Shown one piece after another: positions 33,353-41,247 of a stretch of 64,000 nucleotides of DNA (position 1 is its first letter; every line of letters starts with the position of its first letter). The stretch lies in the NCBI RefSeq assembly GCF_900106065.1, contig NZ_LT629796.1:3441501-3505500 (forward strand), written 5' to 3'. A program made the translations under genes and the position numbers. Source of the stretch: Pseudomonas mandelii (lineage in GTDB: Bacteria > Pseudomonadota > Gammaproteobacteria > Pseudomonadales > Pseudomonadaceae). The notes beneath the pieces are model-generated. The model had not been told where the DNA came from, did no database searches, and worked only from the letters and a program-made list of their open reading frames with translations.

Positions 33353-34738
33353 ATGAACCAAGAACTCGATACCCTGTTCGAACAAGACCGCGCGCACTTC
33401 ATGCATCCCTCGACCCACGCCCATGACCACGCCAGCGGCGCGCTCAAGGGACGCATCATCAAGAGTGCGTCGGGCATTCGCATCCGCGACCACGAGGGCC
33501 GCGACTTCATCGATGCCTTCGCCGGCCTGTACTGCGTGAACATCGGCTACGGCCGTACCGAAGTCGCCGATGCGATCTACAAGCAGGCCAAGGAGCTGGC
33601 GTATTACCACACCTATGTGGGGCATTCGACCGAGGCGATCATCGAATTGTCCAGCCGCATCATGGACTGGGCGCCGCAGGGCATGAAAAAGGTCTATTAC
33701 GGTCTGTCCGGGTCTGACGCCAACGAAACCCAGATCAAACTGGTGCGTTACTACAACAACGTATTGGGTCGCCCGCAGAAGAAGAAAATCATCTCCCGCG
33801 ATCGCGGTTATCACGGCTCGGGCATCATGACCGGCAGCCTCACCGGCCTGCCGACTTTTCATCAGCACTTCGACCTGCCGGCCGAAGGCGTCAAACACAC
33901 CGTTTGCCCGCACTGGTATCGCAAGGCGCCGGCCGGCATGGATGAAGCGGCGTTCGTGCGCTATTGCGCCGACGAACTGGAGAAAATGATCCTCGCCGAA
34001 GGGCCGGACACCGTGGCCGCGTTCATCGGCGAGCCGTTGATGGGCACCGGCGGCATCATCGTTCCTCCGGCGGGTTATTGGGCGGCGATTCAAGCGGTGC
34101 TCAACAAATACGACGTATTGCTGATCGCCGATGAAGTGGTGTGCGCGTTCGGTCGGCTGGGTTCGAAGATGGGCAGCCAGCGTTACGGCATGCAGCCGGA
34201 CTTGATCACCACCGCCAAGGGGCTGACGAGCGCCTATGCACCATTGTCGGCAGTGATCGTCGGCGAAAAAGTATGGGACGTAATCGAAAAAGCCTCTGAA
34301 TCACAAGGTGCGATGGGCCATGGCTGGACGTACTCCGGTCACCCGATCTGCGCCGCCGCGGCTTTGGCCAACCTCGATATTCTGGAGCGGGAAAACCTCA
34401 CCGCCAACGCCGAGAAAGTAGGCAGCTACCTGAACCGCCGGTTGCGCGAAACCCTGGAAGGCCATCCGCTGGTGGGTGAGGTGCGCGGTGACGGCATGCT
34501 TGCCGCCGTCGAGTTCATGGCCGATCGCGAGCAGCGCACGCCGTTCGACGCCGCCTTGAAGGTCGGCCCGAAAGTTTCGGCGGCCTGTCTCGAGCGCGGC
34601 ATGATTGCCCGGGCGATGCCTCACGGCGACATTCTCGGCTTTGCGCCGCCGTTGATTTTGACCGAGGAAGAAGCCGACCTGATCGTCGACATCACCAAGG
34701 GCGCGGTGGATCAGGTGGCCAGCGAAGTGCTTGGCTGA
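33353..34738 (+). CDS. doeD: Diaminobutyrate aminotransferase DoeD
   Basis: 461-aa class III PLP aminotransferase. PLP lysine is Lys289 in TTAKGLTSAY; IADEVVCAFGR supplies the PLP-ring Asp; YGLSGSDANETQIKL and ISRDRGYHGSG are cofactor-binding segments. It should convert 2,4-diaminobutyrate to aspartate semialdehyde, passing it to DoeC. The start follows AAGGAG and lies 11 bases after doeC; a second ATG five bases earlier is out of frame. The gene ends in a strong terminator that closes the ectoine cluster. Confidence 0.88.
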   Translation: MNQELDTLFEQDRAHFMHPSTHAHDHASGALKGRIIKSASGIRIRDHEGRDFIDAFAGLYCVNIGYGRTEVADAIYKQAKELAYYHTYVGHSTEAIIELSSRIMDWAPQGMKKVYYGLSGSDANETQIKLVRYYNNVLGRPQKKKIISRDRGYHGSGIMTGSLTGLPTFHQHFDLPAEGVKHTVCPHWYRKAPAGMDEAAFVRYCADELEKMILAEGPDTVAAFIGEPLMGTGGIIVPPAGYWAAIQAVLNKYDVLLIADEVVCAFGRLGSKMGSQRYGMQPDLITTAKGLTSAYAPLSAVIVGEKVWDVIEKASESQGAMGHGWTYSGHPICAAAALANLDILERENLTANAEKVGSYLNRRLRETLEGHPLVGEVRGDGMLAAVEFMADREQRTPFDAALKVGPKVSAACLERGMIARAMPHGDILGFAPPLILTEEEADLIVDITKGAVDQVASEVLG

Positions 34739-34759
34739 TCCCCAGCCTGGTTGAACAGG

Positions 34760-34793
34760 GCCCGTCCGATTCTCAGATCGGGCGGGCTTTTTT
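34760..34793 (+). terminator. Terminator of the ectoine catabolic operon
   Basis: GCCCGTCCGAT and ATCGGGCGGGC arms (one mismatch) around TCTCAG, followed by six T residues, 21 bases past doeD. Confidence 0.88.
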
Positions 34794-34855
34794 GCGTCGC
34801 CTGTTCAGGCCCGCGAAGAGGTCAGGACAGGCACCAAAAATCCTCGATCAGAAAC

Positions 34856-34892
34856 AAAAAAACCTCGGACAATCACTCGTCCGAGGTTTTTT
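34856..34892. terminator. Bidirectional terminator after yhcB
   Basis: AAAAAACCTCGGAC and GTCCGAGGTTTTTTT arms around an 8-base loop. T-tracts exist on both strands; it ends yhcB on the minus strand and backs up the doeD terminator. Confidence 0.9.
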
Positions 34893-34911
34893 TGTGTCGC
34901 GCGAGACCTGA

Positions 34912-35346
34912 TTACTTCTTCAGGCCGTAATGCTCATCGAGCATGCCCGGCGCGTTCGGGGCTTTGGGGGCGTAGTCGCGAGGCGGCTCCTGATTGCGCG
35001 GTGGCGTCAGGCGTTCCCGTGGAGCCTGTGCCGAATCGGCGTGCAGGGCGGCCAGCAAGCGTTGACGAGTCTGCTCGTCCAGGGCCAGGCGGTTGGCACC
35101 CTCGGCGAGGTGATCCTGCACTTCCTGATAGCTCGCCGTCAGCTTCTTGACCAGGTTTGCAGTGCTGTTGAAGTGGGTGACCACCTCGTTCTGATAACTG
35201 TCGAAACGTTCCTGAATGTCATCCAGCTGACGTTGGGTGCTGCTAGGCGCGGCATTCGGCACCAAACGAGCGATCAGGAAACCAATGGCGACACCCACAA
35301 CCAGGGCAAGAGTCGGCAACAACCAAACTAAGAGCGAGTGTTCCAC
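34912..35346 (-). CDS. yhcB: YhcB/ZapG-family inner-membrane protein (DUF1043)
   Basis: 144-aa single-pass membrane protein: TM helix about residues 5-27 (VWLLPTLALVVGVAIGFLIAR shown in part by LALVVGVAIGFLIA), then a cytoplasmic coiled-coil (SSTQRQLDDIQERFDSYQ... to about residue 100) and a Pro-rich tail. YhcB (ZapG) links envelope growth with division in E. coli. It starts with GTG, supported by a strong GAGGAAGGA ribosome binding site. Divergent from the hydrolase gene at 35491. Confidence 0.87.
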   Translation of the reverse strand: MEHSLLVWLLPTLALVVGVAIGFLIARLVPNAAPSSTQRQLDDIQERFDSYQNEVVTHFNSTANLVKKLTASYQEVQDHLAEGANRLALDEQTRQRLLAALHADSAQAPRERLTPPRNQEPPRDYAPKAPNAPGMLDEHYGLKK

Positions 35347-35490
35347 GAGTCCTTCCTCTATAAACGGCTTTGCTTTACGTTAACGGCTCGAACCTGCGCT
35401 GTATACCGCGATTCACTCGCAATAGATTGGCACAGACAATTTGCTAGACGAGTCGACCCGATTCGAGGTCACGGAGTTCCTTCCTTGCTT

Positions 35491-36120
35491 ATGCGCGAAA
35501 CCCCTGTAGTGATTGATGGCCCGGTCGGCCAACTGGAAGCCCTTTATCTTGATAATGAGCAGCCGCGCGGCATCGCGCTGATCTGCCACCCGAACCCGGT
35601 GCAGGGCGGCACCATGCTCAATAAAGTCGTCTCGACCCTGCAGCGCACCGCGCGCGACGCCGGTTTGATTACTTTGCGCTTCAACTACCGTGGCGTCGGT
35701 GCCAGCGAAGGCACCCACGACATGGGCACCGGCGAAGTCGACGACGCTCAAGCCGTTGCCGAATGGCTGCGGGCCAAACACCCCGAGTTGCCGCTGACCC
35801 TGTTCGGTTTCTCCTTTGGTGGTTTTGTTGCAGCAAGTCTCGGCGGACGCCTGGAAGCCAAGGGCGAACAGCTCAAGCATCTGTTCATGGTCGCGCCGGC
35901 TGTCATGCGCCTGGGCGATCAGGATCAACTGCCGCAGCAGGGTGAACTGACCCTGATCCAGCCGGAAACCGACGAAGTGATCGATCCGCCACTTGTTTAC
36001 GAATGGTCCGACAAGCTCGAACGCCCCCATGAGCTGCTGAAAGTGGCAGAATGCGGACACTTTTTTCATGGCAAGCTGACCGATCTCAAGGATCTGATCC
36101 TGCCGCGCCTTTCGAATTGA
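35491..36120 (+). CDS. Alpha/beta hydrolase
   Basis: 209-aa cytoplasmic hydrolase. The nucleophile elbow GFSFGG (Ser in G-x-S-x-G), oxyanion motif CHPNPVQGGTMLNKVV, NYRGVGASEG and catalytic His in CGHFFHG are visible; PETDEVID probably supplies the acid. Small-esterase/YsgA-like members of this group have unknown substrates. ATG at 35491 has GGAG 14 bases upstream; a TTG two codons earlier would have better spacing, so the start may be off by two residues. Precedes trpS by 24 bases on the same strand, likely co-transcribed. Confidence 0.8.
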   Translation: MRETPVVIDGPVGQLEALYLDNEQPRGIALICHPNPVQGGTMLNKVVSTLQRTARDAGLITLRFNYRGVGASEGTHDMGTGEVDDAQAVAEWLRAKHPELPLTLFGFSFGGFVAASLGGRLEAKGEQLKHLFMVAPAVMRLGDQDQLPQQGELTLIQPETDEVIDPPLVYEWSDKLERPHELLKVAECGHFFHGKLTDLKDLILPRLSN

Positions 36121-36144
36121 TTGCAGTCTGACAAGCGATTACCC

Positions 36145-37500
36145 ATGACGACTCGTACCCGTATCCTCACCGGCATCACCACTACCGGCACGCCGCACCT
36201 GGGCAACTACGCCGGCGCCATCCGCCCGGCGATCCTGGCCAGCCGTGACAGCAATGCCGATTCGTTCTACTTCCTGGCCGACTACCACGCCCTGATCAAA
36301 TGCGACGACCCGCTGCGCATCCAGCGCTCGCGTCTGGAAATCGCCGCGACCTGGCTGGCCGGTGGCCTGGATGTGGATCGTGTGACGTTCTATCGCCAGT
36401 CCGACATCCCGGAAATCCCCGAGCTGACCTGGCTGCTGACTTGCGTTGCCGCCAAAGGCCTGCTCAACCGCGCCCATGCCTATAAGGCCTCGGTGGACAA
36501 GAATGTCGAGGCCGGCGAAGACCCGGATGCCGGCATCACCATGGGCTTGTACAGCTACCCGGTGCTGATGGCCGCGGACATCCTGATGTTCAACGCCCAC
36601 AAGGTGCCGGTCGGTCGTGACCAGATCCAGCACGTGGAAATGGCCCGCGACATCGGCCAGCGCTTCAACCACCTGTTCGGCCAGGGCAAAGAATTCTTCA
36701 CCATGCCGGAGGCGCTGATCGAAGAAAGCGTCGCCACGCTGCCAGGCCTCGACGGTCGCAAGATGTCGAAGAGCTACGACAACACCATTCCGTTGTTCAG
36801 CAGCGCCAAGGAAATGAAGGACGCGATCTCGCGGATCGTCACCGACTCCCGCGCGCCGGGCGAAGCCAAGGATCCGGACAACTCGCACCTGTTCACTCTG
36901 TTCCAGGCGTTTGCCACGCCGGCACAGTCCGATGAATTCCGCAGCGAACTGTTGCAGGGCCTGGGTTGGGGCGAGGCGAAGAATCGCCTGTTCCAACTAC
37001 TCGATAGCGAGCTGGGCGAGTCCCGCGAGCGTTATCACCAACTGATCGAACGCCCGGCGGACCTGGAAGACATGCTGCAACTCGGCGCGAAAAAAGCGCG
37101 TTCGGTGGCTACACCGTTCCTCCACGAACTGCGCGAAGCGGTCGGCCTGCGCTCTTTCGTCGCCCAGACTCAGGTCGCTGCCACCACCAAGAAGAAAGCT
37201 GCGAAAGCCGCGCGTTTTGTCAGCTTCCGCGAAGAAGACAGCAGTTTCCGCTTCCGTCTGCTGGCGGCCGATGGCGAGCAACTGCTGTTGTCGCGCAACT
37301 TCGCCGACGGCAAAACCGCTGGTCAAGTGACCAAGCAGCTGCAATCGGGCCAGCCGTTGGATGTGCGCAGTGAAGAGCAGAGCTTCAGCGTCTGGCTGGA
37401 AGGCGAGTGCGTGGCCGACAGCCCGACCTTTGCTGACAACGCCGCTCGCGACGTCGCCATCGACGCCCTGCGGGTTGCGCTGACACCGGTTCAGGAATAA
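36145..37500 (+). CDS. trpS: Tryptophanyl-tRNA synthetase with C-terminal extension
   Basis: 451-aa class I synthetase charging tRNA-Trp. HIGH-like motif TPHLGNY (residues 16-22) and KMSKS (206-210) are present. The catalytic core ends near residue 340, the usual full length of about 334 aa. It continues through a Lys/Ala linker (KKKAAKAA, 349-356) into an extra domain of about 95 residues with FVSFREEDSSFRFRLLAADG and LLLSRNFADG, which resembles the DUF1508/YegP fold. P. aeruginosa TrpS is similarly long, so this is a Pseudomonas form rather than a local fusion. ATG at 36145 preferred over 36121. Confidence 0.93.
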   Translation: MTTRTRILTGITTTGTPHLGNYAGAIRPAILASRDSNADSFYFLADYHALIKCDDPLRIQRSRLEIAATWLAGGLDVDRVTFYRQSDIPEIPELTWLLTCVAAKGLLNRAHAYKASVDKNVEAGEDPDAGITMGLYSYPVLMAADILMFNAHKVPVGRDQIQHVEMARDIGQRFNHLFGQGKEFFTMPEALIEESVATLPGLDGRKMSKSYDNTIPLFSSAKEMKDAISRIVTDSRAPGEAKDPDNSHLFTLFQAFATPAQSDEFRSELLQGLGWGEAKNRLFQLLDSELGESRERYHQLIERPADLEDMLQLGAKKARSVATPFLHELREAVGLRSFVAQTQVAATTKKKAAKAARFVSFREEDSSFRFRLLAADGEQLLLSRNFADGKTAGQVTKQLQSGQPLDVRSEEQSFSVWLEGECVADSPTFADNAARDVAIDALRVALTPVQE

Positions 37501-37540
37501 ATCAACGGCTCGACCCGACCAAGGGCCGATTGCCATTCCC

Positions 37541-37574
37541 ACGGGCCGTCGCTACAGTGACGGCCCGTTTTTGT
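37541..37574 (+). terminator. Terminator between trpS and zapE
   Basis: ACGGGCCGTC and GACGGCCCGT arms around GCTACAGT, followed by five T residues. It ends only 17 bases before the zapE start codon. Confidence 0.88.
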
Positions 37575-37591
37575 TGCCTTGCTAACGAATT

Positions 37592-38686
37592 ATGACGCCC
37601 CTAGAACGATATCAAGCTGATCTGAAACGCCCGGAATTCTTCCATGACGCCGCGCAGGAAACCGCCGTGCGTCATTTGCAGCGCCTGTACGACGATCTGG
37701 TCGCTGCGTCGAACACCAAGCCGGGCCTGCTCGGCAAACTGTTTGGCAAGAAAGATCAGGCACCGGTCAAGGGCCTGTATTTCTGGGGTGGCGTGGGTCG
37801 CGGCAAGACTTACCTGGTCGACACCTTCTTCGAAGCGTTGCCGTTCAAGGAAAAGGTCCGCACTCACTTCCACCGCTTCATGAAGCGCGTGCACGAAGAG
37901 ATGAAGACCCTCGGCGGCGAGAAGAACCCGCTGACCATCATCGCCAAGCGCTTCTCTGATGAAGCCCGGGTGATCTGTTTCGATGAATTCTTCGTGTCCG
38001 ACATCACCGACGCGATGATCCTCGGCACGCTGATGGAAGAGCTGTTCAAGAATGGCGTGACCCTGGTTGCGACCTCGAACATCGTGCCGGACGGTCTGTA
38101 CAAGGATGGCCTGCAACGTGCGCGCTTCCTGCCGGCCATCGCGCTGATCAAACAGAACACCGACATCGTCAACGTCGATAGCGGCGTCGACTATCGTCTG
38201 CGCCACCTCGAGCAAGCCGAGCTGTTCCACTTCCCGCTGGACGAAGCCGCTCAGGAAAGCCTGCGCAAAAGCTTCCGCGCCCTGACTCCGGAATGCACGG
38301 CCGCCATCGAGAATGACGTGCTGATGATCGAGAACCGCGAAATTCGCGCCGTGCGCACCTGCGATGACGTGGCCTGGTTCGACTTCCGCGAACTGTGCGA
38401 CGGCCCGCGCAGCCAGAACGATTACATCGAGCTGGGCAAGATCTTCCACGCCGTGTTGCTCAGCGGTGTCGAGCAGATGAGCGTCACCACCGACGACATC
38501 GCCCGACGCTTTATCAACATGGTCGACGAGTTCTATGACCGTAACGTCAAGCTGATCATCTCGGCTGAAGTCGAGCTCAAGGACCTCTACACCGGCGGTC
38601 GCCTGAACTTCGAGTTCCAGCGCACGCTCAGCCGTCTGCTGGAAATGCAGTCGCACGAATTCCTGTCCCGGGCGCACAAGCCGTAG
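37592..38686 (+). CDS. zapE: Cell division ATPase ZapE
   Basis: 364-aa AFG1-like AAA ATPase that acts at the constricting Z-ring. Walker A GGVGRGKT at residues 66-73 after FWGGVGR, Walker B VICFDEFF with Asp131/Glu132, sensor segment LVATSNIVPDGLYKDGLQR, and C-terminal FEFQRTLSRLLEMQS. Start MTPLERYQADLKRP is the family N-terminus, yet no Shine-Dalgarno sequence is visible and the trpS terminator lies immediately upstream. Ends in its own strong terminator. Confidence 0.92.
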   Translation: MTPLERYQADLKRPEFFHDAAQETAVRHLQRLYDDLVAASNTKPGLLGKLFGKKDQAPVKGLYFWGGVGRGKTYLVDTFFEALPFKEKVRTHFHRFMKRVHEEMKTLGGEKNPLTIIAKRFSDEARVICFDEFFVSDITDAMILGTLMEELFKNGVTLVATSNIVPDGLYKDGLQRARFLPAIALIKQNTDIVNVDSGVDYRLRHLEQAELFHFPLDEAAQESLRKSFRALTPECTAAIENDVLMIENREIRAVRTCDDVAWFDFRELCDGPRSQNDYIELGKIFHAVLLSGVEQMSVTTDDIARRFINMVDEFYDRNVKLIISAEVELKDLYTGGRLNFEFQRTLSRLLEMQSHEFLSRAHKP

Positions 38687-38701
38687 GACGATTCGGAGAA
38701 T

Positions 38702-38735
38702 AAAAAAAGGGCCTGCACATGCAGGCCCTTTTTTG
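38702..38735 (+). terminator. Terminator after zapE
   Basis: Seven A residues, then GGGCCTGCA-ca-TGCAGGCCC and six T residues; symmetrical, so it could stop both strands. Confidence 0.92.
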
Positions 38736-38751
38736 TTCACCGCAGATTTCC

Positions 38752-38840
38752 TGTGGGAGCGAGCCTGCTCGCGAAGGCGGAGTGTCAGTCACATAGATGT
38801 TTGATGTGATACCGCTTTCGCGAGCAGGCTCGCTCCCACA
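38752..38840. repeat. REP pair, inward orientation
   Basis: TGTGGGAGCGAGCCTGCTCG left arm and its full complement on the right, with CGAAGGCGG/CCGCTTTCG extending the pairing inward. Lies between convergent zapE and the AraC-type gene. Confidence 0.88.
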
Positions 38841-38865
38841 GTGGATTTTGTGGTGGGGTTGACGC

Positions 38866-39861
38866 TTAGGCGGCTTGCTGAAACTGCTGCCGATACTGAT
38901 TTGGCGACAACTCGGTGTGCTGGCGGAACAGCCGCGCAAAGAAGCTCGCATCGTCATAGCCGACTTCATAGCTGATGGTCTTGATGCTCTTGCGGCTGCC
39001 CGACAGCAATCCCTTGGCGGTTTCGATGCGCAGGCGTTGCAGGTAATGCAGAGGCTTGTCGCCGGTGGCGGTCTGGAAGCGCCGCATGAAATTGCGGATG
39101 CTCATGCCGTGTTCGCGGGCGACGTCTTCGAAGCGGAATTTGTCGGCGAAGTGTTCTTCGAGCCAGTGCTGGATCTGCAGGATGATCACGTCCTGGTGCA
39201 ATTTCTGTCCGCCGAAGCCGATGCGTCCTGGTGAATAGCTGCGCTGCACTTCGTAGAGAATGTCCCGGGCCACGGCCTGGGAGACGTTGGCGCCGCAGAA
39301 GCGTTCGATCAGGTAGATGTAGAGGTCGCATGCCGAGGTGGTGCCGCCTGCGCAATACAGGTTGTCGGCGTCCGTCAGGTGCTTGTCCTGATTGAGATAA
39401 ACCTGTGGGAAACGCTCGGCGAAGGCGTTGAAGAAGCGCCAATAGGTGGTCGCCTCCTTGCCGTTGAGCAGGCCGGCCTCGGCAAGCCAGAACACCCCGG
39501 TGGCCTCACCGCAAAGCACGGCGCCGCGAGCGTGTTGCTGACGCAACCAGGGCAGGACCTGTGGATAACGTTGGCAAAGGGTATCGAAATCGTCCCAGAA
39601 GGCCGGGAGGATAATGACGTCGGCATTTTCCAGGCCGCCGTCCACCGGCATGATCACATCGCTGAAGCTGTTCACCGGTTTGCCGTCGGGGCTGACCAGC
39701 CGGGTTTCGAACGCCGGTGTCAGGCCCTGGCCCAGTTGTTTGCCGTATCGCAGGCTGGCCAGATGAAAGAAATCCTTGGCTTGCATGAGGGTGGAAGCGA
39801 AAACCCGGTCGATAGCCAGGATGCTGACGCGCCGCAAGGGCGTGGAGACTTGGTTAGACAT
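38866..39861 (-). CDS. GlxA-family AraC-type transcriptional regulator
   Basis: 331-aa regulator with an N-terminal DJ-1/PfpI-like (GATase1-like) domain (about residues 12-200: VIILPAFWDDFDTL, GAVLCGEATGVFWLAEAGLL with the Cys elbow) and a C-terminal AraC double HTH (about 225-325: FRFEDVAREHGMSIRNFMRRF, ISYEVGYDDASFFARLFRQH). Such proteins often respond to amino-acid or amine derivatives. It is divergent from the acyl-CoA dehydrogenase gene, 146 bases away, and may control it. The ribosome binding site is weak. Confidence 0.85.
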   Translation of the reverse strand: MSNQVSTPLRRVSILAIDRVFASTLMQAKDFFHLASLRYGKQLGQGLTPAFETRLVSPDGKPVNSFSDVIMPVDGGLENADVIILPAFWDDFDTLCQRYPQVLPWLRQQHARGAVLCGEATGVFWLAEAGLLNGKEATTYWRFFNAFAERFPQVYLNQDKHLTDADNLYCAGGTTSACDLYIYLIERFCGANVSQAVARDILYEVQRSYSPGRIGFGGQKLHQDVIILQIQHWLEEHFADKFRFEDVAREHGMSIRNFMRRFQTATGDKPLHYLQRLRIETAKGLLSGSRKSIKTISYEVGYDDASFFARLFRQHTELSPNQYRQQFQQAA

Positions 39862-40007
39862 AATTCAACTTTATTCTTATAGGGGAAAGTGGTCACCAGA
39901 CGGCTGGATCGTCTTATTTTTTGTCTGATGTGTCCAGTGTCCTGTATCGGATGCGGGGCTTAGTCTCTGAAGGTCAACTTCTTCCAACAATTAATGACAG
40001 GTGCCGC

Positions 40008-41144
40008 ATGATCCCCAGAACCTTGTTCAGTTCCGAGCACGAATTGTTTCGCGACAGCGTGCGAACGTTCCTCGAAAAAGAGGCCGTGCCGTTCCACGGG
40101 CAATGGGAAAAACAAGGCTACATCGACCGTAAACTCTGGAACAAGGCGGGGGAGGCGGGGATGCTTTGTTCGCACCTGCCGGAGGAATACGGTGGGCTGG
40201 GGGCGGACTTTCTCTACAGCACTGTCGTGATCGAAGAGGTCGGTCGTCTCGGCCTGACTGGCATCGGTTTTTCTCTGCATTCGGACATTGTGGCGCCGTA
40301 CATCCTGCATTACGGCAGTGAAGCGCTGAAGCACAAATACCTGCCGAAACTGGTGTCCGGCGAAATGGTCACCGCGATTGCCATGACCGAGCCGGGCGCC
40401 GGTTCCGACTTGCAAGGGGTGAAAACCACCGCCGTGCTGGATGGCGACGAGTACGTGATCAACGGCTCCAAGACCTTTATCACCAACGGCTTTCTGGCCG
40501 ACTTGGTGATTGTCGTGGCCAAGACCGATCCGAAGGCTGGCGCGAAGGGCACCAGTCTGTTTCTGGTCGAGGCCAACACCCCGGGCTTCGACAAGGGCAA
40601 GCGCCTGGAAAAGGTCGGCATGAAGGCTCAGGACACGTCGGAGTTGTTCTTCCAGGACGTGCGGGTCCCCAAGGAGAATCTATTGGGGCAGGCGGGCATG
40701 GGCTTCGCTTACCTGATGCAGGAGTTGCCGCAGGAGCGCCTCACCGTCGCCATTGGCGGGTTGGCGTCGGCCGAAGCTGCGTTGAAATGGACGCTCGATT
40801 ACACCCGTGAACGCAAGGCGTTCGGCAAGGCGATTGCCGATTTCCAGAACACGCGCTTCAAGCTGGCGGAGATGGCGACTGAAATCCAGATCGGCCGGGT
40901 CTTCGTTGATCGCTGCCTCGAGTTGCACCTGCAAGGCAAGCTGGATGTGCCTACCGCCGCGATGGCCAAGTATTGGGGGACTGACCTGCAATGCAAGGTG
41001 CTCGACGAATGCGTGCAGTTGCATGGCGGTTACGGATTCATGTGGGAATATCCGATCGCCCGAGCGTGGGCCGATGCGCGGGTGCAACGGATTTATGCGG
41101 GGACCAATGAAATCATGAAGGAGATTATTGCGCGGTCGCTTTGA
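40008..41144 (+). CDS. Acyl-CoA dehydrogenase
   Basis: 378-aa FAD flavoenzyme oxidising an acyl-CoA to the enoyl-CoA. Signatures: AMTEPGAGSDLQGVKTTA, FITNGFLADLVIVVAKTD, QLHGGYGFMWEYPIARAWADAR and RIYAGTNEIMKEIIARSL at the end. The N-terminus begins MIPRTLFSSEHELFRDSVR at an ATG with AGG upstream; an upstream in-frame start at 39921 is unlikely. The pattern resembles long-chain/branched-chain ACADs; substrate not readable. Divergent AraC-type gene is a candidate regulator. Confidence 0.87.
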   Translation: MIPRTLFSSEHELFRDSVRTFLEKEAVPFHGQWEKQGYIDRKLWNKAGEAGMLCSHLPEEYGGLGADFLYSTVVIEEVGRLGLTGIGFSLHSDIVAPYILHYGSEALKHKYLPKLVSGEMVTAIAMTEPGAGSDLQGVKTTAVLDGDEYVINGSKTFITNGFLADLVIVVAKTDPKAGAKGTSLFLVEANTPGFDKGKRLEKVGMKAQDTSELFFQDVRVPKENLLGQAGMGFAYLMQELPQERLTVAIGGLASAEAALKWTLDYTRERKAFGKAIADFQNTRFKLAEMATEIQIGRVFVDRCLELHLQGKLDVPTAAMAKYWGTDLQCKVLDECVQLHGGYGFMWEYPIARAWADARVQRIYAGTNEIMKEIIARSL

Positions 41145-41169
41145 TTTTGCGGTGACTGTCAGGCCCTCA

Positions 41170-41230
41170 TCGCGATCAGGCTCACTCCTGCAGGGATTGT
41201 GCAAAACCTGTGGGAGCGAGCTTTTCGCGA
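41170..41230. repeat. Degenerate REP pair, outward orientation
   Basis: TCGCGATCAGGCTCACTCC left arm and TGTGGGAGCGAGCTTTTCGCGA right arm, both diverged from the consensus. Between convergent genes. Confidence 0.6.
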
Positions 41231-41247
41231 TGGGGACTATGAGTCGA

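Noticed and set aside
21936..34738. Ectoine cluster as a recent genomic island
   Set aside because: No integrase, tRNA edge, direct repeats or insertion sequences were seen, base composition looks like the neighbours, and ordinary REP elements lie at and within it.
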